DNA from: Corallococcus caeni
GTDB lineage: Bacteria; Myxococcota; Myxococcia; Myxococcales; Myxococcaceae
Length of the DNA stretch: 64,000 bases
Reading direction: 5' to 3'
Assembly: GCF_036245865.1 (NCBI RefSeq)
Contig: NZ_BTTW01000003.1
Coordinates: forward strand, 682,001 to 746,000
Shown here: in pieces, positions 26,111 to 35,049 of the stretch
Layout: each line of letters begins with the position of its first letter
Position numbering within the stretch: position 1 is the first letter of the stretch
The notes under the pieces: generated by a model
Told to the model about the DNA's origin: nothing
Seen by the model: only the letters and a program-made list of their open reading frames with translations
Database searches by the model: none
Position numbers and translations under genes: made by a program

Positions 26111-27445
26111 GTGACGCCCCTGGACCTGACCAAGCTGCCAGACTTCCTCAGAGCCCAACGTTGGTTCGCCGGCAAGGCGTGGCCCATCAAGAGCGTCAGC
26201 GTGGCGGACCACGTGACCATGGAGCTGGGCACGTGTTCCTTCACCCTGGCCATCATCGAAGTCGCCTATGAGCTGGGCCAGCCAGAGCGCTACCAGCTCC
26301 AGGCCCGGCAGACGCCGGACGGGCTGGTCAGCGCCCTGGAGGACGACGACTGCGTGCGCGCCGTCTTCAACCTGGCCCGCGAGGGCCGGGTGGTGTCGTC
26401 CGGCTCCGGCCGCGTCGTGGGGGAGTGGATCGCCTCCACCGACAGCGGCGTGGCGCTGCCGGAGCCGCTCAGCGTGCGCCGGCTCAACGTGGAGCAGAGC
26501 AACACGTCGCTGGTGCTGGGCGAGCGGGTCATCATCAAGGTCATCCGCAAGCTGGAGGCCGGCGTGAACCCCGAGTACGAGGTGGGCCGCTTCCTCGCGA
26601 CGAAGACGGACTTCCGCGCGACGCCGCAGCTGGTGGGCGCGCTGAACCTGGAGGGGCCCGCGGGCGCGACGCTCGCGGTGGCGCACCGCTTCGTGCCGGA
26701 CGCCGTGGACGGCTGGAAGTACACGCTGGAGCGGCTGCGCCAGGAGAAGGCGCTGAGCGAGCGCTTCCTCGGGGAGATGCGGGAGCTGGGCGCGCGCCTG
26801 GGAGAACTGCACAAGGCCTTCGCCTCCGCGGGGCCGGACGACCTGGCGTTCTCCCCGGAGCCGCTGCTCCAGGAGGACCTGCAGCGCTGGAGCGCGTCCA
26901 TCGTGGGCGAACTGGGCGTGACGCTGGCGGACGCCGGGCGGCTGCACGCGGACCTGGAGGGCCGGCGCGAGGGGCTCATCGCGTACGCGAAGCGGCTGGC
27001 GCACGTGGCGCCCTCCGGCCAGAAGATCCGCATCCACGGCGACCTGCACCTGGGCCAGGTGCTGCGCTCGCAGGACCAGTGGCTCTTCTTCGACTTCGAG
27101 GGCGAGCCGTCCCGCTCCTTCACCGCGCGCCGGGAGAAGTACAGCGCGCTGCGCGACGTGGCGGGGATGATCCGCTCCTTCGACTACGCGGAGGCCACGG
27201 TGGCGCTGGAGGGCGGCCAGCCGCGCGGGCGCGTGGGCCCCACCCGCGACGCGTTCCTGGAGGGCTACCGCCAGGCGACGCGCGGGGCGCCCTTCCTGCC
27301 CGACAGTGACGAAGCCTTCGACGTGATGCTGCGCGCCTTCGAGCTGGAGAAGTTGTTGTACGAGGTGCGCTACGAACTCGCCAACCGGCCGGACTGGGTG
27401 CGCATCCCCGTCGAGGCCCTGTTGCGGATGGAGGATGCCCAGTGA
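26111..27445 (+). CDS. mak: maltokinase (Mak/Pep2)
   Basis: A 444-residue ATP-dependent maltokinase that makes maltose-1-phosphate, the GlgE donor. The N-terminal cap contains AQRWFAGKAWPIKSV. The aminoglycoside-kinase-like core has the catalytic loop IRIHGDLHLGQVL and metal-binding FFDFEGEPSRS. The start is GTG 26111, preceded by AAGGAG in the end of treS, 5 bp after its stop. It overlaps glgB by 4 bp (GTGA). Operon position between treS and glgB supports the assignment. Confidence 0.94.
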   Translation: MTPLDLTKLPDFLRAQRWFAGKAWPIKSVSVADHVTMELGTCSFTLAIIEVAYELGQPERYQLQARQTPDGLVSALEDDDCVRAVFNLAREGRVVSSGSGRVVGEWIASTDSGVALPEPLSVRRLNVEQSNTSLVLGERVIIKVIRKLEAGVNPEYEVGRFLATKTDFRATPQLVGALNLEGPAGATLAVAHRFVPDAVDGWKYTLERLRQEKALSERFLGEMRELGARLGELHKAFASAGPDDLAFSPEPLLQEDLQRWSASIVGELGVTLADAGRLHADLEGRREGLIAYAKRLAHVAPSGQKIRIHGDLHLGQVLRSQDQWLFFDFEGEPSRSFTARREKYSALRDVAGMIRSFDYAEATVALEGGQPRGRVGPTRDAFLEGYRQATRGAPFLPDSDEAFDVMLRAFELEKLLYEVRYELANRPDWVRIPVEALLRMEDAQ

Positions 27446-29646
27446 GGAAGCCGGCGGACAGAGCACAGGTGGACGCGGAGCTGCAACGCGTGGTGGAGCT
27501 GCGCCACCCGGAACCCCACTCCATGCTGGGCGTGCATCCGGACGGCGACGCGGTGGTGGTGCGTGCCTACCGCCCGGAGGCCGTGGCCATCCACGTCCTG
27601 CCGGAGTTCGGGGGCAAGGTGCCCATGGTGCACCGCACCGGCGGCGTCTTCGAGGCGCGCATCAACGGCCGCACGGAGCCCTTCGGCTACCTGCTGGAGG
27701 TGGAGTACCCGGGCAAGAAGGTCTTCACGCTGCGCGACCCGTACAGCTTCCTGCCCACCATCGGGGAGATGGACCTGTACTTCGCCGGCGAGGGCCGCCA
27801 CGAGCGGCTCTGGGAGCGCATGGGCGCGCACCTCATCCACCACAACGGCGTGAAGGGCACGTCGTTCGCGGTGTGGGCCCCCACCGCCCGGGGCGTGTCC
27901 GTGGTGGGCGACTTCAACGGCTGGGACGGGCGCCTGCACGCCATGCGGCGCATGGGCTCCTCCGGCATCTGGGAGCTGTTCGTCCCGGAGGTCGGCGAGG
28001 GCACGCGCTACAAGTTCGAGATCCGCCCCGGCCACGGCGGGGGCGCGCTGCTCAAGGCGGACCCCTTCGCCTTCCGCACGGAGACGCCGCCCGCCACCGC
28101 GTCGGTGGTGCATGACCTGCAGCGCTACGCGTGGGGCGACAGCGCGTGGTTGGAGGCGCGCGAGAAGCATGTGGACGCGGCCCACCACCCGTGGAGCGTC
28201 TACGAGGTGCACCTGGGCAGCTGGCGCCGCGTGGTGGAGGACGGCGACCGGCCCATGACGTATCGCGAGCTGGCGCCGGAGCTGTCGCGCTACGTGAAGG
28301 AGACGGGCTTCACGCACGTGGAGCTCTTGCCCGTGTCGGAGCACCCCTACGGCGGCTCCTGGGGCTACCAGGTGGGCGGCTACTACGCGCCCACGTCGCG
28401 CTTCGGGCACCCGGACGACTTCCGCTACCTGGTGGACTACCTGCACCAGGAGGGCATCGGCATCATCGTGGACTGGGTGCCGGGCCACTTCCCGCGCGAC
28501 AGCCACGCGCTGGGCAACTTCGACGGCACGTCCCTCTACGAGCACGCGGACCCGCGCAAGGGCGCGCAGCCGGACTGGGGCACGCTCGTCTTCAACTTCG
28601 GCCGCAACGAGGTGCGCAACTTCCTCATCGCCAACGCGCTGTTCTGGCTGGAGGAGTACCACATCGACGGGCTGCGCGTGGACGCCGTGGCCTCCATGCT
28701 CTACCTGGACTACAGCCGCAAGCAGGGCGAGTGGATCCCCAACCGCTGGGGCGGCCGCGAGAACGAGGAGGCCATCCAGTTCCTGCGCGAGCTCAACGAC
28801 ACCATCCGCCGCAAGCACCCGGGCGTGGTGGTCATCGCGGAGGAGTCCACCGCGTGGCCCAAGGTGAGCCAGCCCGTCAGCGAGGGCGGCCTGGGCTTCC
28901 ACTTCAAGTGGAACATGGGCTGGATGCACGACACGCTGTCGTACTTCTCCAAGGACGCCGTCTACCGGCAGTACCACCACAACCAGCTCACCTTCGGCCT
29001 GCTGTACGCGTTCAGCGAGCACTTCATGCTGCCGCTCAGCCACGACGAGGTGGTGCACGGCAAGGGCAGCCTCTACGGGCGCATGCCGGGCGATGAATGG
29101 CAGAAGCGGGCCAACCTGCGCGCGCTGTTCGCGTGGATGTGGGCCCACCCGGGCAAGAAGCTGCTCTTCATGGGCGGCGAGTTCGGCCAGCCGGCGGAGT
29201 GGAACCACGACAAGAGCCTGGACTGGCACCTGCTCCACGACCCGGGCCACAAGGGCATCCAGAAGCTGGTGGGCGACCTCAACCGCATCTACCGCGACCT
29301 GCCCGCGCTCTACGACTCCGACAGCGAGCCGGTGGGCTTCCAGTGGCTGCAGCCGGACGCCTCCGCGGCGAACGTGCTGGCCTTCGTGCGCCGCTCGCGC
29401 ACGCCCGGCCGTCACGTCGTGTGCGTGGCCAACCTGTCGCCGGTGCCGCGCGAGGACTATCGCGTGGGCTTCCCGCTCCACGGCCGTTACGTGGAGCTGG
29501 TCAACACCGACGCCGGGGAGTACGGCGGCAGCGGCCTGGGCAACCGGGGCCAGGTGCACACGGAGGCGACGGGCTGGGACGGCCAGCCGGCGTCCGCGGT
29601 GCTCACCCTGCCCCCGCTGTCGGTGGTGTGGTTCACGCCGGGGTAG
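27442..29646 (+). CDS. glgB: 1,4-alpha-glucan branching enzyme GlgB
   Basis: A 734-residue GH13_9 branching enzyme that introduces alpha-1,6 branches. Two N-terminal beta domains (CBM48-like, ending at GTSFAVWAPTARGVSVVGDF) precede the barrel. The nucleophile Asp is in DGLRVDAVASMLYLDYSRK, the acid/base Glu in VVIAEESTAWP, and the third carboxylate in PLSHDEVVHGKGSL. Length and domain order are normal for two-N-domain GlgB. It starts with GTG 27442 overlapping mak, completing the GlgE pathway operon. Confidence 0.97.
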   Translation: MRKPADRAQVDAELQRVVELRHPEPHSMLGVHPDGDAVVVRAYRPEAVAIHVLPEFGGKVPMVHRTGGVFEARINGRTEPFGYLLEVEYPGKKVFTLRDPYSFLPTIGEMDLYFAGEGRHERLWERMGAHLIHHNGVKGTSFAVWAPTARGVSVVGDFNGWDGRLHAMRRMGSSGIWELFVPEVGEGTRYKFEIRPGHGGGALLKADPFAFRTETPPATASVVHDLQRYAWGDSAWLEAREKHVDAAHHPWSVYEVHLGSWRRVVEDGDRPMTYRELAPELSRYVKETGFTHVELLPVSEHPYGGSWGYQVGGYYAPTSRFGHPDDFRYLVDYLHQEGIGIIVDWVPGHFPRDSHALGNFDGTSLYEHADPRKGAQPDWGTLVFNFGRNEVRNFLIANALFWLEEYHIDGLRVDAVASMLYLDYSRKQGEWIPNRWGGRENEEAIQFLRELNDTIRRKHPGVVVIAEESTAWPKVSQPVSEGGLGFHFKWNMGWMHDTLSYFSKDAVYRQYHHNQLTFGLLYAFSEHFMLPLSHDEVVHGKGSLYGRMPGDEWQKRANLRALFAWMWAHPGKKLLFMGGEFGQPAEWNHDKSLDWHLLHDPGHKGIQKLVGDLNRIYRDLPALYDSDSEPVGFQWLQPDASAANVLAFVRRSRTPGRHVVCVANLSPVPREDYRVGFPLHGRYVELVNTDAGEYGGSGLGNRGQVHTEATGWDGQPASAVLTLPPLSVVWFTPG

Positions 29647-29676
29647 CGCCCCGGCCTCACCGGAAGGACCTCGGGC

Positions 29677-30619
<943 letters not shown>

Positions 30620-30636
<17 letters not shown>

Positions 30637-30958
30637 CGAGCACGGTCTTCAGCTGCGCCAGGATGGGCTCCGGCACGTCGATGAAGGACAGGCCGACCTC
30701 GAAGCGGGCCACGGCGTCCTTGGGGAGCTTGATGGCCCAGACGATGCGCGCCGTGCATTCCAGCGAGCTGCCGTCAGGGAGGAACAACTCCAGATCCAAC
30801 CGCGAGCCCACGTCCTGCGGCTCGTCGGAGTAGATGCGCGCGCCCCCGAGGCTGACGTCGAGCACCTGCTTCTTGTCGCCCACCTTCATTCGCGCGGGAC
30901 GCGAGTAGAGGGGCGCGTGAATCCTTGGGAAGGCGCGGCGATCAATGTGAGAGGTCAT
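30620..30958 (-). CDS. PilZ-domain protein (c-di-GMP receptor)
   Basis: A 112-residue single-domain PilZ protein. The c-di-GMP-binding signatures are both present: RRAFPRI (RxxxR, residues 7-13) and DVSLGGARI (DxSxxG). Myxobacteria carry many stand-alone PilZ proteins with roles in motility and exopolysaccharide. ATG 30958 (MTSHIDRRAF) is chosen because it precedes the RxxxR motif in the usual way; a GTG at 30997 would add 13 residues. The target is unknown. Confidence 0.9.
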
Positions 30959-30985
30959 CTGGAGTGTCACGATCTGCCATCCTAG

Positions 30986-30998
30986 CGTGACTGTCACG
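30986..30998. promoter_or_regulatory. inverted and direct repeats upstream of the PilZ gene
   Basis: CGTGAC-T-GTCACG (30986-30998) is a 6-bp inverted repeat. TGTCACGA occurs twice (30964-30971 and 30993-31000), 29 bp apart. The cluster lies in the promoter region of the PilZ gene and could bind a regulator; no regulator is assigned. Confidence 0.35.
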
Positions 30999-31074
30999 AA
31001 AGGGCATATCGCCCTCCCAGGCGAGGAGGAGACCCGTGGGGTCGGACCACCTCCTCCGTGGGTTCAGGTCCACC

Positions 31075-31857
31075 CTACCCTTGAGGGCCGCCTGGCACCT
31101 CGAGCCCCGGCGCATCCCGCGCCAGCTCGTCGCAGATGAGCGCCTGGATGCGGAAGGCCAGCCGTGCCTCCTGGACCACCTCCTGGGCCTCGCCCTCCGT
31201 CAGCGGCACCTCGTCCAGGCGGGCCGTCAGCCGCGCCTGGAAGGCGGGCAGTTCTCCGGCGGACACCGCGTTGTAGAAGGCCATGCCCCGGCCGTTCTCC
31301 AGCTCGAACGCGCGAGCGATGAGCCCGGAGCGCTGGGGCGCGGTGAAGAGGTCCTGCACGCAGCGCGACCAGGCATGGGCGATGAGCAGGTGCGGGGCCT
31401 CCGCCGCCACCTCGCGGATGCGCTCGGCGTGCAGCCGCGTCTCCGCGCAGGCGAAGGGCTTCGTGCGCGTGTCGCCGCAGAACCCGTCCAGGTCCGCCAC
31501 CAGCGCGGAGGCCCGCCGCAGCTCCGGCAGCCGCAGCACCCGGGTGAGCGGGCCGTCCTTCAGCGCCGGCAGCACGGACTCCAGCGCCTCGTAGACGACG
31601 TGCAGCTGGCGCAGGTGGTTCACGTAGTGTCGGGCCCGCACGAACTGGCCGTAGACGCCGCCGTTCCACGAGCCGTGGAAGAGCGCCTCCAGGAAGGGGG
31701 ACTGCTCCACCTGGCGCCGCGCCATCCCCGTCCCCTCCTCCAGCCGCGACGACAGCCGCTGCGTGGACGGAAGGTCCCCGGTGGCCGCGGACGGCAGGCG
31801 CCGATCCCTCGCGGAGCGCTCGAAGCCACCCCAGCGGAGGGTTCCCCGGAGGCTCAC
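31075..31857 (-). CDS. heme-oxygenase-fold protein lacking the heme-ligand His
   Basis: A 260-residue protein whose residues about 35-245 align with canonical heme oxygenases. RLSSRLEEGTGMARRQVEQS aligns without gaps to the N-terminal helix of HO-1, and LHVVYEALESVL and LLIAHAWSRCVQDLF to later helices. Two features are degenerate. The proximal heme His (HO-1 His25) is Arg47, and the distal-helix GDLSGG is QDLFTA, although the Asp is kept. A His-rich segment RHYVNHLRQLH (about 76-86) is inserted near helix B. It may therefore bind heme or metal differently, or do other chemistry. GTG 31857 overlaps the stop of the Cys-rich gene (GTGA), so the two are translationally coupled under a Fur-like operator. 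Confidence 0.75.
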   Translation of the reverse strand: MSLRGTLRWGGFERSARDRRLPSAATGDLPSTQRLSSRLEEGTGMARRQVEQSPFLEALFHGSWNGGVYGQFVRARHYVNHLRQLHVVYEALESVLPALKDGPLTRVLRLPELRRASALVADLDGFCGDTRTKPFACAETRLHAERIREVAAEAPHLLIAHAWSRCVQDLFTAPQRSGLIARAFELENGRGMAFYNAVSAGELPAFQARLTARLDEVPLTEGEAQEVVQEARLAFRIQALICDELARDAPGLEVPGGPQG

Positions 31858-32114
31858 TGCTTCCACCCGCCGCCAGGCGCCCCGTGGGCGGCGGTGGGGG
31901 CCTGCGGCTCGGACGCGTCTGCCTCGTGCGCGGGCGGCGCCTCCAACTGCTGGATGGCCTCCACCAGGGTGTGGCCCAGCGCGCGCAGGACGTCCTCCTC
32001 CAGACGAAGCGTGACCGGCCCCACCGCCAGGTGGATGTGCCCACAGCTGCACCGCGTCACCTCCGCGCACGGGCCTCGCGCCAGCACCGCCCTGCAGCAT
32101 CCCTGACCGAGCAT
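31854..32114 (-). CDS. small Cys-rich protein with CxCGHxH motif (86 aa)
   Basis: A small soluble protein: MLGQGCCRAVLARGPCAEVT, then RCSCGHIHLAVGPVTLRLEE. Five Cys and two His cluster in the first 33 residues (CC, C, CxCGHxH), suggesting iron or other metal binding. A helical segment and a disordered Ala/Pro/Gly tail follow. ATG 32114 has GGAG six bases upstream and sits about 15 nt after the predicted transcription start; ATG 32126 would put four more residues and the start codon inside the operator. It is coupled to the heme-oxygenase-like gene by a GTGA overlap. I do not recognise a named family; a role in iron handling is inferred from context. Confidence 0.7.
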   Translation of the reverse strand: MLGQGCCRAVLARGPCAEVTRCSCGHIHLAVGPVTLRLEEDVLRALGHTLVEAIQQLEAPPAHEADASEPQAPTAAHGAPGGGWKQ

Positions 32115-32125
32115 CGCGATCTCCA

Positions 32126-32150
32126 TTTGATTTTGATTATCGAAATCAAA
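32126..32150 (-). promoter_or_regulatory. AT-rich palindrome with Fur-box match
   Basis: TTTGATTT and AAATCAAA form 8-bp perfect arms around a 9-nt centre. On the minus strand the 19-mer GATTTCGATAATCAAAATC (32147 to 32129) matches the Escherichia coli Fur consensus at 14 of 19 positions, by my own alignment. It covers the -10 and start region of the Cys-rich/heme-oxygenase-like operon, the classical position for repression. It is strikingly AT-rich for this genome. Confidence 0.6.
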
Positions 32151-32165
32151 TTCATGAGGCCACAA
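32136..32165 (-). promoter_or_regulatory. promoter of the Cys-rich/heme-oxygenase-like operon
   Basis: TTGTGG (32165-32160) and GATAAT (32141-32136, five of six to consensus) are spaced 18 nt apart. Predicted transcription would start near 32129, leaving a leader of about 15 nt with GGAG before ATG 32114. The -10 sits inside the Fur-like palindrome. Confidence 0.55.
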
Positions 32166-32503
32166 CACCCGTCCGCCGTCAAGCCCGGTCCACGCCGTTC
32201 TGTTCCGGAGCCCCAAACACAGACATGAAGCATCAAATAAACACAAACAACATCAATTACATATCAATGACTGCCTTTGACTGTTTCAATGTTTCACGCC
32301 CTGCCAATCCACTGTCTTTCCGTTCATGTAGGCATGAGGCCTTGCTCGCCCGGCGAAACTGGCTGAAGGTTTGTTCAGGTCCGTTCAGGGGCTTGTGGGG
32401 CCTCGGAAAAACTGGCTGAAGGTTTGTTCAGGTTCCGTTCAGTGGATTCAGGGTCGGCATCCCGTCGCCTTCCATCTGAGTCCCCGGTTAGGAAAATAGG
32501 ACC
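32166..32503. other. low-GC intergenic region
   Basis: The stretch between the Fur-like operon and the gene at 32504 has no convincing coding sequence on either strand. It is unusually AT-rich between about 32220 and 32340, then holds two direct repeats (separate entry). The only open frame (32225-32419) lacks a ribosome-binding site and coding bias. Confidence 0.5.
32356..32442. repeat. two direct repeats of about 33 bp upstream of 32504
   Basis: Copy 1 is 32356-32388 and copy 2 is 32409-32442. The shared core is AAACTGGCTGAAGGTTTGTT followed by CAGGT(T)CCGTTCAG, differing by one inserted T. The copies start 53 bp apart, about five helical turns. Each contains two GTTCAG hexamers. They end about 62 bp before the start of the sugar-dehydrogenase-like gene, in a normal place for activator or repressor sites. 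Confidence 0.6.
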
Positions 32504-33901
32504 ATGCGGCTACCACTCGTGCTGACGACCCTCCTGGGGCTGGCGACCTTGCAGTCGGGCTGCCGTACCGACTCTCCCGTCCCCTTCCCCACTCCCCAGG
32601 ACGCGGGCGTGGTGGACGCGGGCATCACCGACGCGGGCCTGGCCACCGACGCCGGCCAGCCTCCCGAGTGGCCGCTCCAAAGCACGGAGGTCCAGGTTGC
32701 GGAGGGCATGCGGGGCGCGCCGTTCGACGTGCCGCACTTCCTGAACATCCCATCAGGCATGTCCGTGTCGGTCTGGGCGCGAGTGCCAGGGGCGCGGTTC
32801 CTCGCGTTCTCGCCCGAGGGGACCCTGCTCGTCTCCGTGCCCGGCCAGGGCAAGGTGATGCAGGTGCGTCCCCGCTCAGGCCAGGCGCCGGAGGTGACGC
32901 AGTGGGCGGGCGGCCTGGGCCGGCCCCACGACATCGTCTTCCATGAGCGCGACGGGCAGGTGTGGGTCTTCCTGTCGGAGAAGGACCGCGTCACGCGCTC
33001 GCGCTGGACGGCCGGTGAGACGACGCGCGGCGCGGCGGAGACCGTCGTCTCCGGGCTGCCGGACGCGTCCCTGCCGGAGCTGCACGGCACCTACGGCCAC
33101 GAGCTCAAGAACCTCGCGGTGGACTCCCAGCACCGCGTGTACGTGGCCATCGCGTCCACCTGCAACGTGTGCCTGAGCGACACCACCAGCGACCCGCTGC
33201 GCGGCGCCATCTACCGGTGGGACTGGAACGGCGGCTCGCGCGAGCTGTTCGCGCGGGGCCTTCGCAACGCGGAGGGCCTGGCGTGGGAGCCGGGCACCGA
33301 CACGCTGTGGGTCGCGGTCAACAACCGCGACAACACGCCCTACCCGTTCGATGACGGCACCGGCCAGTACGGCAAGGTGATTCCGGGGTACGTGGACAAC
33401 CACCCGCCGGAGGCCCTCACCTCCGTGCGCCAGGGCGGCCACTACGGCTGGCCCTTCTGCAACCCCAACCCGGACACGGCCAGCGGCCTGAAGCACATGC
33501 CCCTGGACCGTGACTACGACATGAACCGGGACGGCTCCAACGCGGACTGCGCGGCGTTGGACAGGACGGACCAGGGCATCCAGGCGCACTCGGCGCCCCT
33601 GGGCCTGACGTTCTTCGACAACGGGGAGCTCAACCCGGCCTGGAAGCGCGGGGCGCTCGTCGCCTATCACGGCTCGTGGAACCGCACCGTGCGGACCGGC
33701 TACAAGGTCACCGTCTTCCCGTGGGACCTGGCCACGCACCAGCCCACGGGCGAGGTGGACGTCGTCACGGGCTTCGTGAACCCGGATCAGAGCGTGTGGG
33801 GCCGTCCGGTGGACGTGGCCCTGGCCCCGGGCCAGGCGTTCATCGTCAGCGACGACCAGGCCGGGGCGCTCTACCGCATCGCGCCCCTCACCCTGCCGTA
33901 G
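32504..33901 (+). CDS. PQQ-type sugar (sorbosone) dehydrogenase-like lipoprotein
   Basis: A 465-residue exported protein. The signal peptide MRLPLVLTTLLGLATLQSGC ends in a lipobox. An Asp/Ala/Gly linker (DAGVVDAGITDAGLATDAG) is followed by a six-bladed beta-propeller of the sorbosone/glucose dehydrogenase family. Typical segments are GGLGRPHDIVFHERDGQVWV, ARGLRNAEGLAWEPGTDTLW, HYGWPFCNP and VAYHGSWNRTVRTGYKV. The His and Arg/Asn residues around the central pocket are kept, so PQQ binding is plausible but unproven. It would oxidise a sugar or aldehyde in the cell envelope. It meets the GGCT-like gene tail-to-tail with 4 bp between. Confidence 0.85.
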   Translation: MRLPLVLTTLLGLATLQSGCRTDSPVPFPTPQDAGVVDAGITDAGLATDAGQPPEWPLQSTEVQVAEGMRGAPFDVPHFLNIPSGMSVSVWARVPGARFLAFSPEGTLLVSVPGQGKVMQVRPRSGQAPEVTQWAGGLGRPHDIVFHERDGQVWVFLSEKDRVTRSRWTAGETTRGAAETVVSGLPDASLPELHGTYGHELKNLAVDSQHRVYVAIASTCNVCLSDTTSDPLRGAIYRWDWNGGSRELFARGLRNAEGLAWEPGTDTLWVAVNNRDNTPYPFDDGTGQYGKVIPGYVDNHPPEALTSVRQGGHYGWPFCNPNPDTASGLKHMPLDRDYDMNRDGSNADCAALDRTDQGIQAHSAPLGLTFFDNGELNPAWKRGALVAYHGSWNRTVRTGYKVTVFPWDLATHQPTGEVDVVTGFVNPDQSVWGRPVDVALAPGQAFIVSDDQAGALYRIAPLTLP

Positions 33902-33905
33902 GCCG

Positions 33906-34433
33906 TCAGCGCGTCTCGCCGCGCGCCAGCCGCTCCACGTAGTCCGCGGGCAGCCCGGCGCTCCTCGCGCCGCGCACCAGCGCCTCCACGAAGCGCGGGC
34001 TCACCGGCCCGTCCGACGACGCGCGGCGCGGGTTGGTCACGAACGCGGTGGCCTCCACCTCCTGGCCCTCCACGCGCACGCGCACCGTGCGCTCCACGCA
34101 CATGCTGGTGACGAAGCCCTCCTTGTGCTGGACGATGGGCCAGTCCTTGCCGGGAATCTCGAAGAGCCGGCCGTACACCCGCGCGCCCGGCGCGTCCGTC
34201 AGGCCCGCCACCCGGCCGCCCCACCAGCGCGAGGGGAAGTCGTAGACGAGGTCCACGTCCAGCGCCTCGGCGAGCCGGCCTTCCGGCAGCTCGAAGAAGC
34301 CGTAGCTGTGCTGGTGCTTCCACTCGTCGAAGGCGGCCCGGTCCAGGATGGTCGAGTACGCGAAGTAGCGCCGGGGGGCGCTCGCGTCCGCCTGCTCGCG
34401 CGCCTTCATCACCTGGTCGTAGTGCGAATCCAT
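33906..34433 (-). CDS. gamma-glutamylcyclotransferase-like protein
   Basis: A 175-residue protein with the family N-terminal signature YFAYSTIL (residues 23-30; YGS/AYS type) and later VYGRLFEIPGKDWP and QHKEGFVTSMCVERTVRV. There the family's catalytic Glu is expected (HKEG). GGCT-fold proteins cyclise gamma-glutamyl-amines or act on glutathione-like peptides, but many are only distant relatives. It is the last gene of the polyprenyl synthase/GbsR operon (19 bp gap). Confidence 0.75.
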   Translation of the reverse strand: MDSHYDQVMKAREQADASAPRRYFAYSTILDRAAFDEWKHQHSYGFFELPEGRLAEALDVDLVYDFPSRWWGGRVAGLTDAPGARVYGRLFEIPGKDWPIVQHKEGFVTSMCVERTVRVRVEGQEVEATAFVTNPRRASSDGPVSPRFVEALVRGARSAGLPADYVERLARGETR

Positions 34434-34452
34434 GCGTGTGCCCTCGTCTTGC

Positions 34453-35049
34453 CTACCGCTCGCCCTTGCGCGCGAGGGCGCCGTCGCGGAACGCGCCGAG
34501 CACCCCTCCCACGTCCAGGCGGGACGTCTTGATGAACAACCGCAGCGCGCGCTCCACGTGCTCGGCCAGGACGGCCATGCGCTCCAGCTTCCGCAGCTTC
34601 TCCGGCTGCACGCCGCCCGCGACCTCCGCCAGCCGGCGCGCCTCGGACAGGTCCGCGCGGATGCGGGTGACGAAGGCCGCCTCGCGCTCCTCCACCACGT
34701 GCGTCACCATCCGCACCAGGTCCGTCTCCGCCGCGTAGCGCCACACCGTGTCCTGCGGCACGCGCACCCGCTGGACGACGCCCCAGTGCTCCAGGTCGCG
34801 CAGCAGCATGGACACGCCGCCCTTGGACAGCTCCAGCTCGCGCTCAATCTCACCGGCGGTCAGCGGCTCACCGCGCAGGTACAGCAGGCCCCACACCCGG
34901 CCCTGGTTGCGCTTGAAGCCCCAGAACTCGATGACGTTGCCCACCGCCTCCACCGCGATGGCCTCCCATGGCGCCAGCCGTCCGTGCTCCGGCGGCGCGA
35001 GGGTCTTCTGGCTCCCGGGATCCCCCCCCGTCCACAGGTAGCCCTTCAT
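34453..35049 (-). CDS. GbsR/MarR-type transcriptional regulator
   Basis: A 198-residue winged-helix protein. EAVGNVIEFWGFKRNQGRVW and LLYLRGEPLTAGEIERELEL, then SKGGVSMLLRDLEHWGVVQ are characteristic of GbsR-type MarR relatives. A C-terminal helical dimerisation region follows. AAAGGG precedes ATG 35049. Start and polyprenyl synthase stop overlap (ATGA, 35046-35049). It may autoregulate the operon through an inverted repeat at 36075-36094. Confidence 0.85.
   Translation of the reverse strand: MKGYLWTGGDPGSQKTLAPPEHGRLAPWEAIAVEAVGNVIEFWGFKRNQGRVWGLLYLRGEPLTAGEIERELELSKGGVSMLLRDLEHWGVVQRVRVPQDTVWRYAAETDLVRMVTHVVEEREAAFVTRIRADLSEARRLAEVAGGVQPEKLRKLERMAVLAEHVERALRLFIKTSRLDVGGVLGAFRDGALARKGER

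Noticed and set aside
32225-32419. Possible 64-residue gene in the low-GC region
   Set aside because: No ribosome-binding site, no coding bias, and it runs through one of the direct repeats.
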